A stretch of 60,706 bases of DNA from Bacillus atrophaeus (GTDB lineage: Bacteria; Bacillota; Bacilli; Bacillales; Bacillaceae): NCBI RefSeq assembly GCF_001584335.1, contig NZ_LSBB01000009.1:1-60706 (forward strand), in the 5' to 3' direction. The notes below the pieces were generated by a model. The model saw nothing but the letters and a program-made list of their open reading frames with translations, did not search any database and was not told the origin of the DNA. Positions 53,319 through 60,706 of this stretch are shown here, in pieces (within the stretch, counting starts at the first letter, position 1; every line of letters begins with the position of its first letter). Both the position numbers and the translations under genes were made by a program.

Positions 53319-53323
53319 TACAT

Positions 53324-54406
53324 TTACAGCTGTCTGTCAATATAATGCTTTTCTTGAAGACGTTTTAAGCCTTTTTTAATTTTTTGGGCTCGTACCTCAC
53401 CTATGCCCTCAACATCATCTAATTCTTCTGCACTTGCTTCAATAATCCTTGGCAGAACGCCAAAAGCTTCCACTACATTCTCAACAATCGGCATCGGCAG
53501 CCGCGGGATTTTATGAAGAAGTCTGTAACCTCTAGGTAAAACATAATCTTCAAGATTTGTAGAGGCTGAATAGCCAAGCAGCTTATATACAATAGAGTCA
53601 TCCAGCAAATCATAACTGGACATATCCTGAAGCTCCTTCAAAAGCACAAATGGGTCTTTGATTTTTTCCTTCACATAGTCCTTAATAAATAAGGCAGCCT
53701 CTTCTTCCATGTCTGTAATCAGTTCAATGACCTGCAACCTGATTAAATGTCCTTCGGTACCTAATTCTTTGATATACATATTAATTTCATTTTTAATTCT
53801 CAGCACCATTTCATATCTGTGCATAACGGAGAGCACATCACTGAATGTGACCAGCTCTTCAAATTCCAAGGCATTCAGCGCCGTTATCGTTTTATCAAGA
53901 ATGGTCTTATACTTTTCAAGTGTTTGAATGGCTTGATTTGCTTTTGTTAAGATAAAACCGATGTCTTTTAACGTATACCTCATGTTTTCCTGATATAACG
54001 TAATGACATTTCTCCGCTCTGAAATAGCGATAACCAAACAGCCCGTTTGTTTCGCTACCCTTTCCGCCGTGCGGTGACGCATTCCGGTTTCAGAAGAAGA
54101 TATTGTCGCCTCAGGCATCAGCTGAGTATTGGCATAAAGTATTTTTTGCCCAGAATCACTTAAAATGATAGCCCCGTCCATCTTAGCCAGCTCATACAAA
54201 TGCGCCGGCGCAAAGGACGTATTAATATGAAAGCCGCCATCCACTACCTCTTTCACTTTATCGTTGTAGCCTACAACGATTAAACCGCCTGTATTGGCTC
54301 TTAAAACATTCTCTATTCCAGCTCTGAGCGGCGTTCCCGGCGCCACAAATTGTAATATAGCCGAGAGATCCAACTCTTGTTTCGCCCCTTTTTTCTCTTT
54401 TTCCAT
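53324..54406 (-). CDS. disA: DisA, DNA-integrity-scanning diadenylate cyclase
   Basis: 360 aa. N-terminal DAC domain with DGA (77-79) and RHR (110-112) motifs; a helical spine; a C-terminal helix-hairpin-helix ([16 protein letters not shown]). It makes c-di-AMP and pauses at branched DNA, delaying sporulation. It lies 3 bp after radA. GGAGGATCATAATAG precedes the ATG. Confidence 0.98.
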   Translation of the reverse strand: MEKEKKGAKQELDLSAILQFVAPGTPLRAGIENVLRANTGGLIVVGYNDKVKEVVDGGFHINTSFAPAHLYELAKMDGAIILSDSGQKILYANTQLMPEATISSSETGMRHRTAERVAKQTGCLVIAISERRNVITLYQENMRYTLKDIGFILTKANQAIQTLEKYKTILDKTITALNALEFEELVTFSDVLSVMHRYEMVLRIKNEINMYIKELGTEGHLIRLQVIELITDMEEEAALFIKDYVKEKIKDPFVLLKELQDMSSYDLLDDSIVYKLLGYSASTNLEDYVLPRGYRLLHKIPRLPMPIVENVVEAFGVLPRIIEASAEELDDVEGIGEVRAQKIKKGLKRLQEKHYIDRQL

Positions 54407-54409
54407 CTA

Positions 54410-55789
54410 TTATGATCCTCCTAATGAAGTACGAAGCGCTTCTGCAACATTTGCTACTCCGACAACCTCAATCCCTTTTGGTTTTGTCCATCCATCTAAA
54501 TTCGCCGCAGGTATGATCATACGCTTAAATCCAAGTTTAGCAGCTTCTTTCACACGCTGTTCAATTCTGGATACCCTGCGGACCTCACCTGTTAAACCGA
54601 CTTCTCCTATAATGCAGTCGGCAGGATTTGGCGGTGTATCCCTAAAGCTTGATGCAATACTGACAGCTACAGCGAGATCGATTGCCGGTTCATCCAGCTT
54701 AACGCCGCCTGCTACCTTTAAATACGCATCTTGATTTTGAAGCAGCAGCCCAACTCTTTTTTCTAACACTGCCATGAGCAGTGACACTCTGTTATGGTCA
54801 ATTCCCGTGGCCATACGCCGGGGATTCCCAAAGCTGGTCGGTGAGATAAGGGCCTGTATTTCCACAAGAATCGGTCTGGTTCCTTCCATAGATGCTACTA
54901 TGCTGGAACCTGCCGCTCCGGCTGATCGTTCCTCAAGAAAGATTTCAGAAGGATTCAGCACCTCTGTCAGACCCTCTTCCCGCATTTCGAAAATGCCCAT
55001 TTCATTTGTAGAGCCGAAACGGTTTTTTACTGCCCGCAGGATGCGGAACGTATGATGCCGCTCTCCTTCAAAGTAAAGAACAGTATCAACCATATGTTCC
55101 AACAGTCTCGGACCAGCAATTGAACCTTCTTTTGTTACATGTCCTACGATAAAAATCGGTATACCCTTTGTCTTAGCAATTCTCATCAGCTCTGCCGTAC
55201 ACTCCCTGACTTGCGACACACTGCCCGGAGCTGATGTAATATCGCTTTGATAGACCGTCTGAATGGAGTCAACAACCACAAATGCTGGATTCATCTCTTG
55301 TATAGCAGACGAAATATACTCCATGTCGGTTTCAGCTAAAACATGTAACGTTTGGTTATTAATATCGAGCCGATCTGCTCTGAGTTTCGTTTGTTTCACA
55401 GATTCCTCGCCTGAAATGTAGAGCACACTATGCGTGGAGTCTGATAACTGAGCGGATACCTGAAGCAGCAAGGTTGACTTACCAATACCGGGATCTCCTC
55501 CAATTAAGACAAGTGAGCCCTTCACAACACCGCCGCCCAGCACTCTGTTAAATTCTCCAAGCTGTGTTTTAATTCGGGGTTCTTCAGATGTTTCTATTGA
55601 TGTGATAGGTGAAGGTTTCTTTACGGTTTGGGTAGAGTGTGCAAAAGCTGCTCTGCGATTAGCCGGTGTTTTTTTTACTGTTTCTTCTGTCATTGTGTTC
55701 CAAGCTCCGCAGCCTGGACATTTCCCCATCCACTTTGCGGATTCATAGCCGCAGGATTGGCAGATAAATTTCGTTTTTGATTTAGCCAT
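54410..55789 (-). CDS. radA: RadA (Sms), DNA branch-migration ATPase
   Basis: 459 aa. N-terminal zinc finger Cys10, Cys13, Cys24, Cys27; Walker [11 protein letters not shown] (about 96-105); the RadA-specific [11 protein letters not shown] motif (about 252); C-terminal Lon-protease-like domain. It works in recombination and branch migration, next to disA. The ribosome-binding site GGGAGAGG lies unusually far (about 14 nt) upstream of the ATG. Confidence 0.97.
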   Translation of the reverse strand: MAKSKTKFICQSCGYESAKWMGKCPGCGAWNTMTEETVKKTPANRRAAFAHSTQTVKKPSPITSIETSEEPRIKTQLGEFNRVLGGGVVKGSLVLIGGDPGIGKSTLLLQVSAQLSDSTHSVLYISGEESVKQTKLRADRLDINNQTLHVLAETDMEYISSAIQEMNPAFVVVDSIQTVYQSDITSAPGSVSQVRECTAELMRIAKTKGIPIFIVGHVTKEGSIAGPRLLEHMVDTVLYFEGERHHTFRILRAVKNRFGSTNEMGIFEMREEGLTEVLNPSEIFLEERSAGAAGSSIVASMEGTRPILVEIQALISPTSFGNPRRMATGIDHNRVSLLMAVLEKRVGLLLQNQDAYLKVAGGVKLDEPAIDLAVAVSIASSFRDTPPNPADCIIGEVGLTGEVRRVSRIEQRVKEAAKLGFKRMIIPAANLDGWTKPKGIEVVGVANVAEALRTSLGGS

Positions 55790-55835
55790 AGATGATGTAA
55801 GACCTCTCCCTTGTCAGTTTCCTTGATAAGAAATT

Positions 55836-55864
55836 GAGGCATACACTTACTCGCTGTATGCCTC
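55836..55864. other. Hairpin between clpC and radA
   Basis: GAGGCATACA and TGTATGCCTC form a 10-bp perfect stem. It lacks a T-run on the minus strand (the transcribed direction), where it is followed by AATTTC; the + strand has TTTTT. It could be a partial terminator or mRNA-stabilizing structure. Confidence 0.5.
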
Positions 55865-55873
55865 TTTTTCATC

Positions 55874-58312
55874 TTATAAATTATTCGTTTTAGCTGTCGT
55901 TTTTACGACAAACTCTCCATCTTCAACATCAAGCACAATATGCTGACCTTTATCAATATTTCCTCTAAGCAGTTCCTCTGATAAACGGTCTTCTACATGC
56001 TTTTGAATTGCTCTTCTTAACGGACGGGCGCCGTACTCCAGATCTACCCCTTCATCGGCTACTTTCGCTTTTGCAGCTTCTGTCAGCTCAATTGATAGGT
56101 CTTGTTCTTTTAGGCGTTTTGTTAATTGATCCGACATAAGTGTCACAATTTCATTTAGATGTTTCTTCTCGAGTGAGTGGAATACAATAATCTCATCAAT
56201 ACGGTTGATAAACTCCGGTCTGAATGCCCGTTTCAGCTCACCCATTACTTTATCTTTCATGTCTTTGTGATTTTGAGTCTCATCCTGAACATTAAAACCA
56301 ACGTACTTATTGCGTTTCAGCTCGCTGGCTCCGACGTTCGACGTCATGATAAGAATTGTATTGCGGAAATCAACTGTGCGTCCCTTCGAATCAGTCAGAC
56401 GGCCATCTTCAAGCACTTGTAAAAGAATATTGAATACATCCGGATGCGCTTTTTCAATTTCATCAAGCAGCACAACAGAGTATGGTTTTCTTCTAACTTT
56501 TTCTGTTAACTGACCGCCTTCATCATAACCGACATATCCAGGAGGTGAACCGACAAGTCTTGATGTCGAGTGTTTCTCCATGTATTCTGACATATCGATT
56601 CTGATCATCGCTTCTTCATCACCGAAAATGGATTCAGCAAGTGCTCTTGCAAGCTCGGTTTTCCCTACACCTGTAGGGCCTAAGAATACGAATGAACCAA
56701 TCGGCCGTTTCGGGTCTTTCAACCCTGCTCTCGCGCGTCTGACAGCCTTAGCAACAGCTACAACGGCTTCATCCTGCCCGATAACACGGGAATGAAGGAG
56801 ATTTTCCATATTCAGCAGCTTATCCGTTTCAGTTTGCGCAATTTTAGAAACAGGAACCCCGGTCCAACTTGAAACAACCATTGCGATATCTTCAACCGAT
56901 ACTTCTGAATTTTCCTGGCCTTGTTTCTCTTTCCACGTTTTCTTCGTATCTTCCACTTGTTCTCTTAAACGCTGTTCTGTATCGCGTAATGAGGCGGCTT
57001 TTTCAAACTCTTGGCTTTGCACCGCCGCATCTTTTTCTTTACGGACTTCATCAAGTTTTTGTTCAAGCTCCTTCAAATTTGGTGGAGTTGTAAATGAACG
57101 CAATCTTACTTTAGAACCTGCTTCATCAATCAAATCAATTGCTTTATCCGGAAGGAACCGATCAGAAATATATCGGTCAGAAAGCTTAACCGCAGCTTCA
57201 ATGGCTTCATCAGTAATTGAAACCCGGTGATGCGCTTCATACCGGTCACGTAACCCTCTTAATATTTGAACGCTTTCGTCTACAGAAGGCTGATCAACCT
57301 GGATTGGTTGGAATCGGCGCTCAAGCGCTGCATCTTTTTCAATATATTTGCGGTACTCATCAAGAGTGGTCGCCCCGATGCATTGCAGCTCTCCGCGGGC
57401 AAGTGACGGCTTTAAAATATTTGATGCATCAATCGCACCTTCTGCTCCGCCTGCCCCTATCAATGTATGAAGCTCATCAATAAAGAGAATAATATTGCCT
57501 GCTTGACGAATTTCATCCATTACCTTTTTCAAACGGTCTTCAAATTCACCACGGTACTTTGTGCCGGCAACGACCGTTCCCATGTCTAATGTCATAACAC
57601 GTTTATCGCGCAAGATTTCAGGAACTTCATTGTTGATGATTTGCTGTGCAAGCCCTTCAGCAATAGCCGTTTTCCCTACACCCGGTTCCCCGATAAGCAC
57701 AGGATTGTTTTTCGTTCTGCGGCTCAGCACTTCAATTACCCGCTGAATTTCCTTGCTTCTGCCGATAACCGGATCAAGGCTGTCTTCCTTCGCTATCGCT
57801 GTTAAATCTCTCGCCAAGCTGTCAAGCGTCGGAGTATTTGCATTGCTGTTTGTTCCTGAGGCAGAAGATCCTGTTTCATTGCTTCCAAGAAGCTGGAGAA
57901 CCTGCTGTCTCGCTTTATTTAAACTTACGCCAAGGTTATTCAGCACTCTCGCTGCCACACCTTCTCCTTCGCGTATGAGTCCGAGAAGGATATGTTCTGT
58001 CCCTACGTAAGAATGACCAAGTTTTCTTGCCTCATCCATTGAAAGCTCAATCACTTTTTTAGCTCTTGGAGTATAATGAATGGTTTGGGACATTTCTTGT
58101 CCGCGTCCAATTAAGCTCTCCACTTCTTTTTGGATTTTATCAGAACCGAGGCCAAGTGCTTGAAGCGCTTTAGCTGCAATACCTTCTCCTTCGCGTACCA
58201 GTCCTAATAAAATATGCTCTGTGCCAATATTGTTATGCCCTAAACGAAGTGCTTCCTCCTGTGCAAGTGCCAATACCTTTTGCGCGCGCTCTGTAAATCT
58301 TCCAAACATCAT
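55874..58312 (-). CDS. clpC: ClpC, AAA+ unfoldase
   Basis: 812 aa. Two N-terminal Clp repeats (about 1-150), first AAA+ domain with GEPGVGKTA (about 206-214), an M-domain insert with a UVR-like coiled segment (about 420-460), second AAA+ with GPTGVGKTE (about 545-553) and the VGF-type ClpP loop. It works with MecA or McsB and ClpP to degrade regulators and aggregated or arginine-phosphorylated proteins. The C-terminus ends AKTNNL. ATG 58312 overlaps the mcsB stop by 4 bp. Confidence 0.99.
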   Translation of the reverse strand: MMFGRFTERAQKVLALAQEEALRLGHNNIGTEHILLGLVREGEGIAAKALQALGLGSDKIQKEVESLIGRGQEMSQTIHYTPRAKKVIELSMDEARKLGHSYVGTEHILLGLIREGEGVAARVLNNLGVSLNKARQQVLQLLGSNETGSSASGTNSNANTPTLDSLARDLTAIAKEDSLDPVIGRSKEIQRVIEVLSRRTKNNPVLIGEPGVGKTAIAEGLAQQIINNEVPEILRDKRVMTLDMGTVVAGTKYRGEFEDRLKKVMDEIRQAGNIILFIDELHTLIGAGGAEGAIDASNILKPSLARGELQCIGATTLDEYRKYIEKDAALERRFQPIQVDQPSVDESVQILRGLRDRYEAHHRVSITDEAIEAAVKLSDRYISDRFLPDKAIDLIDEAGSKVRLRSFTTPPNLKELEQKLDEVRKEKDAAVQSQEFEKAASLRDTEQRLREQVEDTKKTWKEKQGQENSEVSVEDIAMVVSSWTGVPVSKIAQTETDKLLNMENLLHSRVIGQDEAVVAVAKAVRRARAGLKDPKRPIGSFVFLGPTGVGKTELARALAESIFGDEEAMIRIDMSEYMEKHSTSRLVGSPPGYVGYDEGGQLTEKVRRKPYSVVLLDEIEKAHPDVFNILLQVLEDGRLTDSKGRTVDFRNTILIMTSNVGASELKRNKYVGFNVQDETQNHKDMKDKVMGELKRAFRPEFINRIDEIIVFHSLEKKHLNEIVTLMSDQLTKRLKEQDLSIELTEAAKAKVADEGVDLEYGARPLRRAIQKHVEDRLSEELLRGNIDKGQHIVLDVEDGEFVVKTTAKTNNL

Positions 58313-59400
58313 ATCGATTCATCCTCCTGTCTATTCGCATTCATTTCTAAATGTAATCGTTCCCTGATAAGAGCTGCCCTTCTAATATCTCTTTCGTTCG
58401 GCCGCAATGCACTGCCTGAATATTGCTGTAAAAACCCCGGTTGTGTCAAAATCATTAATTCATTAAGTATATTGCTTGAAAGGCCTTTAATGATGCCTAA
58501 ATCTATACCTAGCCGAACATCTGAAAGACACTTTGCAGTCTCTTTCGATTCTATCATTCGACAGTTGGATAAGACGCCATAGGATCTATACACCCGATCC
58601 TCCAACTCAATCTTAGATGTTTGGTAAAGGGCTTCTCGTGCAGATCGTTCCTGTTCAATCAGCTGGGCAGCCACGCTGTTCAGGTCTTCAACGATATCCT
58701 GCTCTGATTTTCCGAGTGTGATTTGATTCGAAATTTGAAAGATATTTCCTAATGCTTCGCTGCCTTCACCATAAATTCCTCTAACAACTAACCCTAATTG
58801 GTTAATTGCCGGAATAATTCGATTGATTTGCCTAGTTAGAACAAGAGCCGGCAAATGCATCATGACTGAAGCCCTTAATCCTGTACCTACATTTGTAGGA
58901 CAGCTTGTTAAATAACCTCTTTGTTCTCCAAATGCATAATCAACTTTCTCCTCAATCCAGTCATCGACCTGATTCGCGGCTTCCATTGCTTTGAAAAGCT
59001 GAAACCCGGGGAAAAGGCATTGGATCCTGATGTGATCCTCCTCATTTAACATTATGCTGACTTCCTCATTTTCAGAAAGCAGACAGCCGCCGAATGGTGA
59101 TTCCGTTAAATTCGGACTGATTAAATGCTTTTCAACAAGCACTCTCTTTTCTAAAGGCTGAGCATCGTTCATTCTTATTAAAACAAACTTGCCAATACCG
59201 GGAACCTCATGCTCAGCAAACTGGTCTTCAAATTGCTGCATAATGGATGATGCTTCTTCATTTGAATACCGTGTAGGAAACCGAATATTATCAAAATTTC
59301 GGGCCAAACGGATACGGCTGCTGAGTACAATGTCACTTTCAGGTCCTTTCTGCTTCATCCAACTGCTTAATGCGTCCTGAATAAAATGCTTTAGCGACAT
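58309..59400 (-). CDS. mcsB: McsB, protein arginine kinase
   Basis: 363 aa. ATP:guanido phosphotransferase fold with SSRIRLARN (27-35) and the active-site [14 protein letters not shown] (Cys about 167). It phosphorylates arginine in CtsR and other proteins, marking them for ClpCP. It shares one base with the mcsA stop and 4 bp with clpC, so all three are coupled. Confidence 0.98.
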   Translation of the reverse strand: MSLKHFIQDALSSWMKQKGPESDIVLSSRIRLARNFDNIRFPTRYSNEEASSIMQQFEDQFAEHEVPGIGKFVLIRMNDAQPLEKRVLVEKHLISPNLTESPFGGCLLSENEEVSIMLNEEDHIRIQCLFPGFQLFKAMEAANQVDDWIEEKVDYAFGEQRGYLTSCPTNVGTGLRASVMMHLPALVLTRQINRIIPAINQLGLVVRGIYGEGSEALGNIFQISNQITLGKSEQDIVEDLNSVAAQLIEQERSAREALYQTSKIELEDRVYRSYGVLSNCRMIESKETAKCLSDVRLGIDLGIIKGLSSNILNELMILTQPGFLQQYSGSALRPNERDIRRAALIRERLHLEMNANRQEDESI

Positions 59401-59957
59401 TACCCTTGTTCCCCCTCGCTATCTGTACTTTTTAATGCATGCTCTAATGATCGAATTTGATCTCTGACCTGTGCAGCTTTTTCAAATTCTTCTTGGTGTA
59501 TCAGTGTTTCTAATTCTTTTTTCAATACATCAATTTGTCGTCTGACGTGTATATTTCCGCCTATGCGTTTTGGAATTTTCCCGGCATGAACAGTATTTCC
59601 GCTGTGTACCTTACGCAATATAGGAGTGATATTACTATGGAACGTTTTGTAACATTCCGCACAGCCAAAACGGCCTGTTTTTCTAAATTGCTGAAATGTC
59701 ATTCCGCACTTCTTGCAGGCTGATCCTGGCTCTGAATGATTAAACATTTGAGTGCCGGCACTTTGAAACGAAGAATCCATGTTCAGCAAACCTGATAATA
59801 AATTATGAATAGAGAAACCATGATTCCCACTTATACCATATGAATCACTATTTTCTTTTGCACATTGTTCACAGATGTGCACTTCTTTTTTCTCTCCATT
59901 AACAACCTTTGTAAAGTGAAAAGTGGCTGGCCTCTCATTGCACTCTTGACAAATCAA
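59400..59957 (-). CDS. mcsA: McsA, zinc-finger activator of McsB
   Basis: 185 aa from a TTG start. Four CxxC pairs: ICQEC near the N-terminus, CEQC, CKKC and CAEC, form two zinc modules; a C-terminal UVR coiled coil (about 140-178) follows. It activates McsB. The open frame extends three codons to a GTG, but that GTG is part of the GGGTGA ribosome-binding site. It lies 13 bp after ctsR. Confidence 0.93.
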   Translation of the reverse strand: MICQECNERPATFHFTKVVNGEKKEVHICEQCAKENSDSYGISGNHGFSIHNLLSGLLNMDSSFQSAGTQMFNHSEPGSACKKCGMTFQQFRKTGRFGCAECYKTFHSNITPILRKVHSGNTVHAGKIPKRIGGNIHVRRQIDVLKKELETLIHQEEFEKAAQVRDQIRSLEHALKSTDSEGEQG

Positions 59958-59970
59958 TCTTTTCACCCGC

Positions 59971-60435
59971 TTATTTTAGTTTTAAAGATGTCAGCATGGC
60001 TTTCATCATCCTGGCTCTTAATTCATCACGCTCAGGCAAATCAATGTATAGGACTGAGCGGTCCATGACACTGACCATCATTTTTGCTTCTCTTTCTGAA
60101 ATAACCCCATCTTCTAATAGCCTGAGAATAATATCATCAGAGGCTGCTTGAGACAGATGGGTATGAATGTGCGAAATAATATTATTAATAAGGACAACTT
60201 CATTATTCATTTTAATTTTAATGATTCTGATATATCCGCCGCCCCCGCGTTTGCTTTCAACAATATATCCTCTTTCGCTTGTAAACCTGGTGTTGATGAC
60301 ATAATTAATTTGGGAAGGAACACATTGAAACTTATCAGCAATCTCACTGCGCTTTATCTCTAAAATTTCCTTGCCATTTTGATCTAACACTTGTTTTAAA
60401 TACTGTTCAATGATGTCAGAAATATTATGTCCCAC
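59971..60435 (-). CDS. ctsR: CtsR, heat-shock repressor
   Basis: 154 aa, GTG start (MGHNISDIIEQYLKQVLDQN) after AAGGAGGGGGTTGA. The winged HTH has SEIADKFQCVPSQINYVINT (30-49), and the temperature-sensing Gly-rich loop RGGGGYIRI (63-71) follows. It represses its own operon and clpP/clpE through the TTTGACT operator; McsB-ClpCP removes it under stress. Confidence 0.98.
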   Translation of the reverse strand: MGHNISDIIEQYLKQVLDQNGKEILEIKRSEIADKFQCVPSQINYVINTRFTSERGYIVESKRGGGGYIRIIKIKMNNEVVLINNIISHIHTHLSQAASDDIILRLLEDGVISEREAKMMVSVMDRSVLYIDLPERDELRARMMKAMLTSLKLK

Positions 60436-60451
60436 TCAACCCCCTCCTTTA

Positions 60452-60473
60452 TTGACTTTGACTATATTTGACT
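60452..60473 (-). promoter_or_regulatory. CtsR operator
   Basis: Tandem heptads AGTCAAA-TAT-AGTCAAA on the complement of 60457-60473, followed by a third half-site AGTCAA at 60452-60457. It matches the CtsR consensus (A/GGTCAAA repeats, 3-base spacing) and lies between -10 and the start codon. Confidence 0.92.
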
Positions 60474-60481
60474 TTAATCTT

Positions 60482-60510
60482 ACTATAAGGTGTTTCATAA
60501 GATTTTTCAA
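60482..60510 (-). promoter_or_regulatory. ctsR operon promoter (sigma-A)
   Basis: On the complement: TTGAAA (60505-60510), 17-bp spacer, TATAGT (60482-60487). Its transcription start should fall inside or just before the CtsR operator. Confidence 0.88.
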
Positions 60511-60531
60511 CTTTCTCGCTCTATCTCTATT

Positions 60532-60557
60532 ATTTCCACTTTAACAAAACGTAAAAC
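60532..60557 (-). promoter_or_regulatory. ctsR operon promoter, sigma-B type
   Basis: On the complement: GTTTTA (60552-60557), 14-bp spacer, GGAAAT (60532-60537). It resembles the general stress promoter known ahead of this operon in B. subtilis. The -10 deviates from GGGTAT. Confidence 0.5.
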
Positions 60558-60649
60558 CTGACTTCTCATATAAAGTGACTTTATCTTTTTAAAGTTATTT
60601 TATTATATAACTAAACAATATGTAATGAAACCAATAACCTGAAAACACA

Positions 60650-60681
60650 AAAAAGGACAGCTCATATGAGCTGTCCTTTTT
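60650..60681 (-). terminator. rRNA operon terminator
   Basis: AAAAAGGACAGCTCAT and its perfect complement ATGAGCTGTCCTTTTT form a 16-bp palindrome 8 bases after the 5S 3' end. It separates the upstream rRNA operon from ctsR. Confidence 0.93.
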
Positions 60682-60688
60682 TCAACTT

Positions 60689-60706
60689 GCTTGGCGGCGT
60701 CCTACT
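60689..60706 (-). rRNA. rrf: 5S ribosomal RNA, 3' end (gene runs off the right edge)
   Basis: The complement reads AGTAGGACGCCGCCAAGC, the conserved 3' end of Bacillus 5S rRNA. A terminator follows at once. No tRNA lies between this and ctsR. Confidence 0.9.

Noticed and set aside
55836..55864. A strong clpC terminator
   Set aside because: The stem has its T-run only on the + strand; on the transcribed minus strand AATTTC follows, so it is described as a hairpin instead.

Overview
The window is a core housekeeping segment of a low-GC Gram-positive chromosome. Gene content, gene order and protein sequences fit the Bacillus subtilis species complex. The 16S fragment at the left end, the sporulation genes (pdaB, kbaA, gerD, cwlD, sigH) and the ctsR-mcsA-mcsB-clpC operon all point there. 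Compared with what I remember of strain 168, several proteins differ (RpoB acidic tail, ClpC C-terminus, and IspD strongly), so this looks like a related species such as the mojavensis/atrophaeus/velezensis side of the complex. I cannot settle the species without an alignment.

Layout, left to right in window coordinates; almost everything is on the minus strand and is transcribed right to left. 1-470: 5' end of a 16S rRNA gene, with leader and tandem promoters to about 783. 889-6678: sporulation and accessory genes (pdaB and gerD on +; kbaA, salA, cwlD, ybaK, ybaJ on -) and a decayed DinB-family gene. 7086-11333: rpsI, rplM, truA and the ECF transporter energizing module (ecfT, ecfA2, ecfA1). 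11472-26438: the S10/spc/alpha ribosomal cluster with rpoA, secY, adk, mapA and infA. 26698-32492: ybaC, then the str operon (tufA, fusA, rpsG, rpsL, rplGB). 32683-43266: rpoC, rpoB, ybxB, rplL, rplJ, rplA, rplK. 43432-45265: nusG, secE, rpmGB, sigH. 45328-50831: rae1, rlmB, mrnC, cysS, cysE, gltX, with a cysteine T-box before cysE. 50922-60435: ispF, ispD, yacL, disA, radA, clpC, mcsB, mcsA, ctsR. 60689-60706: the 3' end of a 5S rRNA gene.

The genes work together as the transcription-translation engine: RNA polymerase core subunits, NusG, two sigma-related inputs (sigH and the CtsR stress operon), most ribosomal proteins, initiation and elongation factors, aminoacyl-tRNA synthetases for Glu and Cys, ribosome maturation enzymes and the Sec translocon. 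Sporulation and envelope genes sit at the left end; isoprenoid, c-di-AMP and proteolysis genes at the right end. Recognizable control elements include a CtsR operator, the L10 and L13 ribosomal leaders, a Cys T-box and many sigma-A promoters with 17-18 bp spacing.

I found no phage, insertion sequence, CRISPR array, defence island or new multi-gene system. The observations most worth following are in untranslated regions: two successive terminators plus a hairpin between Shine-Dalgarno and start codon in front of nusG, an attenuator-like hairpin in the long rpoB leader, a perfect 13-bp hairpin in the tufA leader, a 9-bp hairpin between rplK and rplA, and a sigma-B-like promoter directly in front of yacL.
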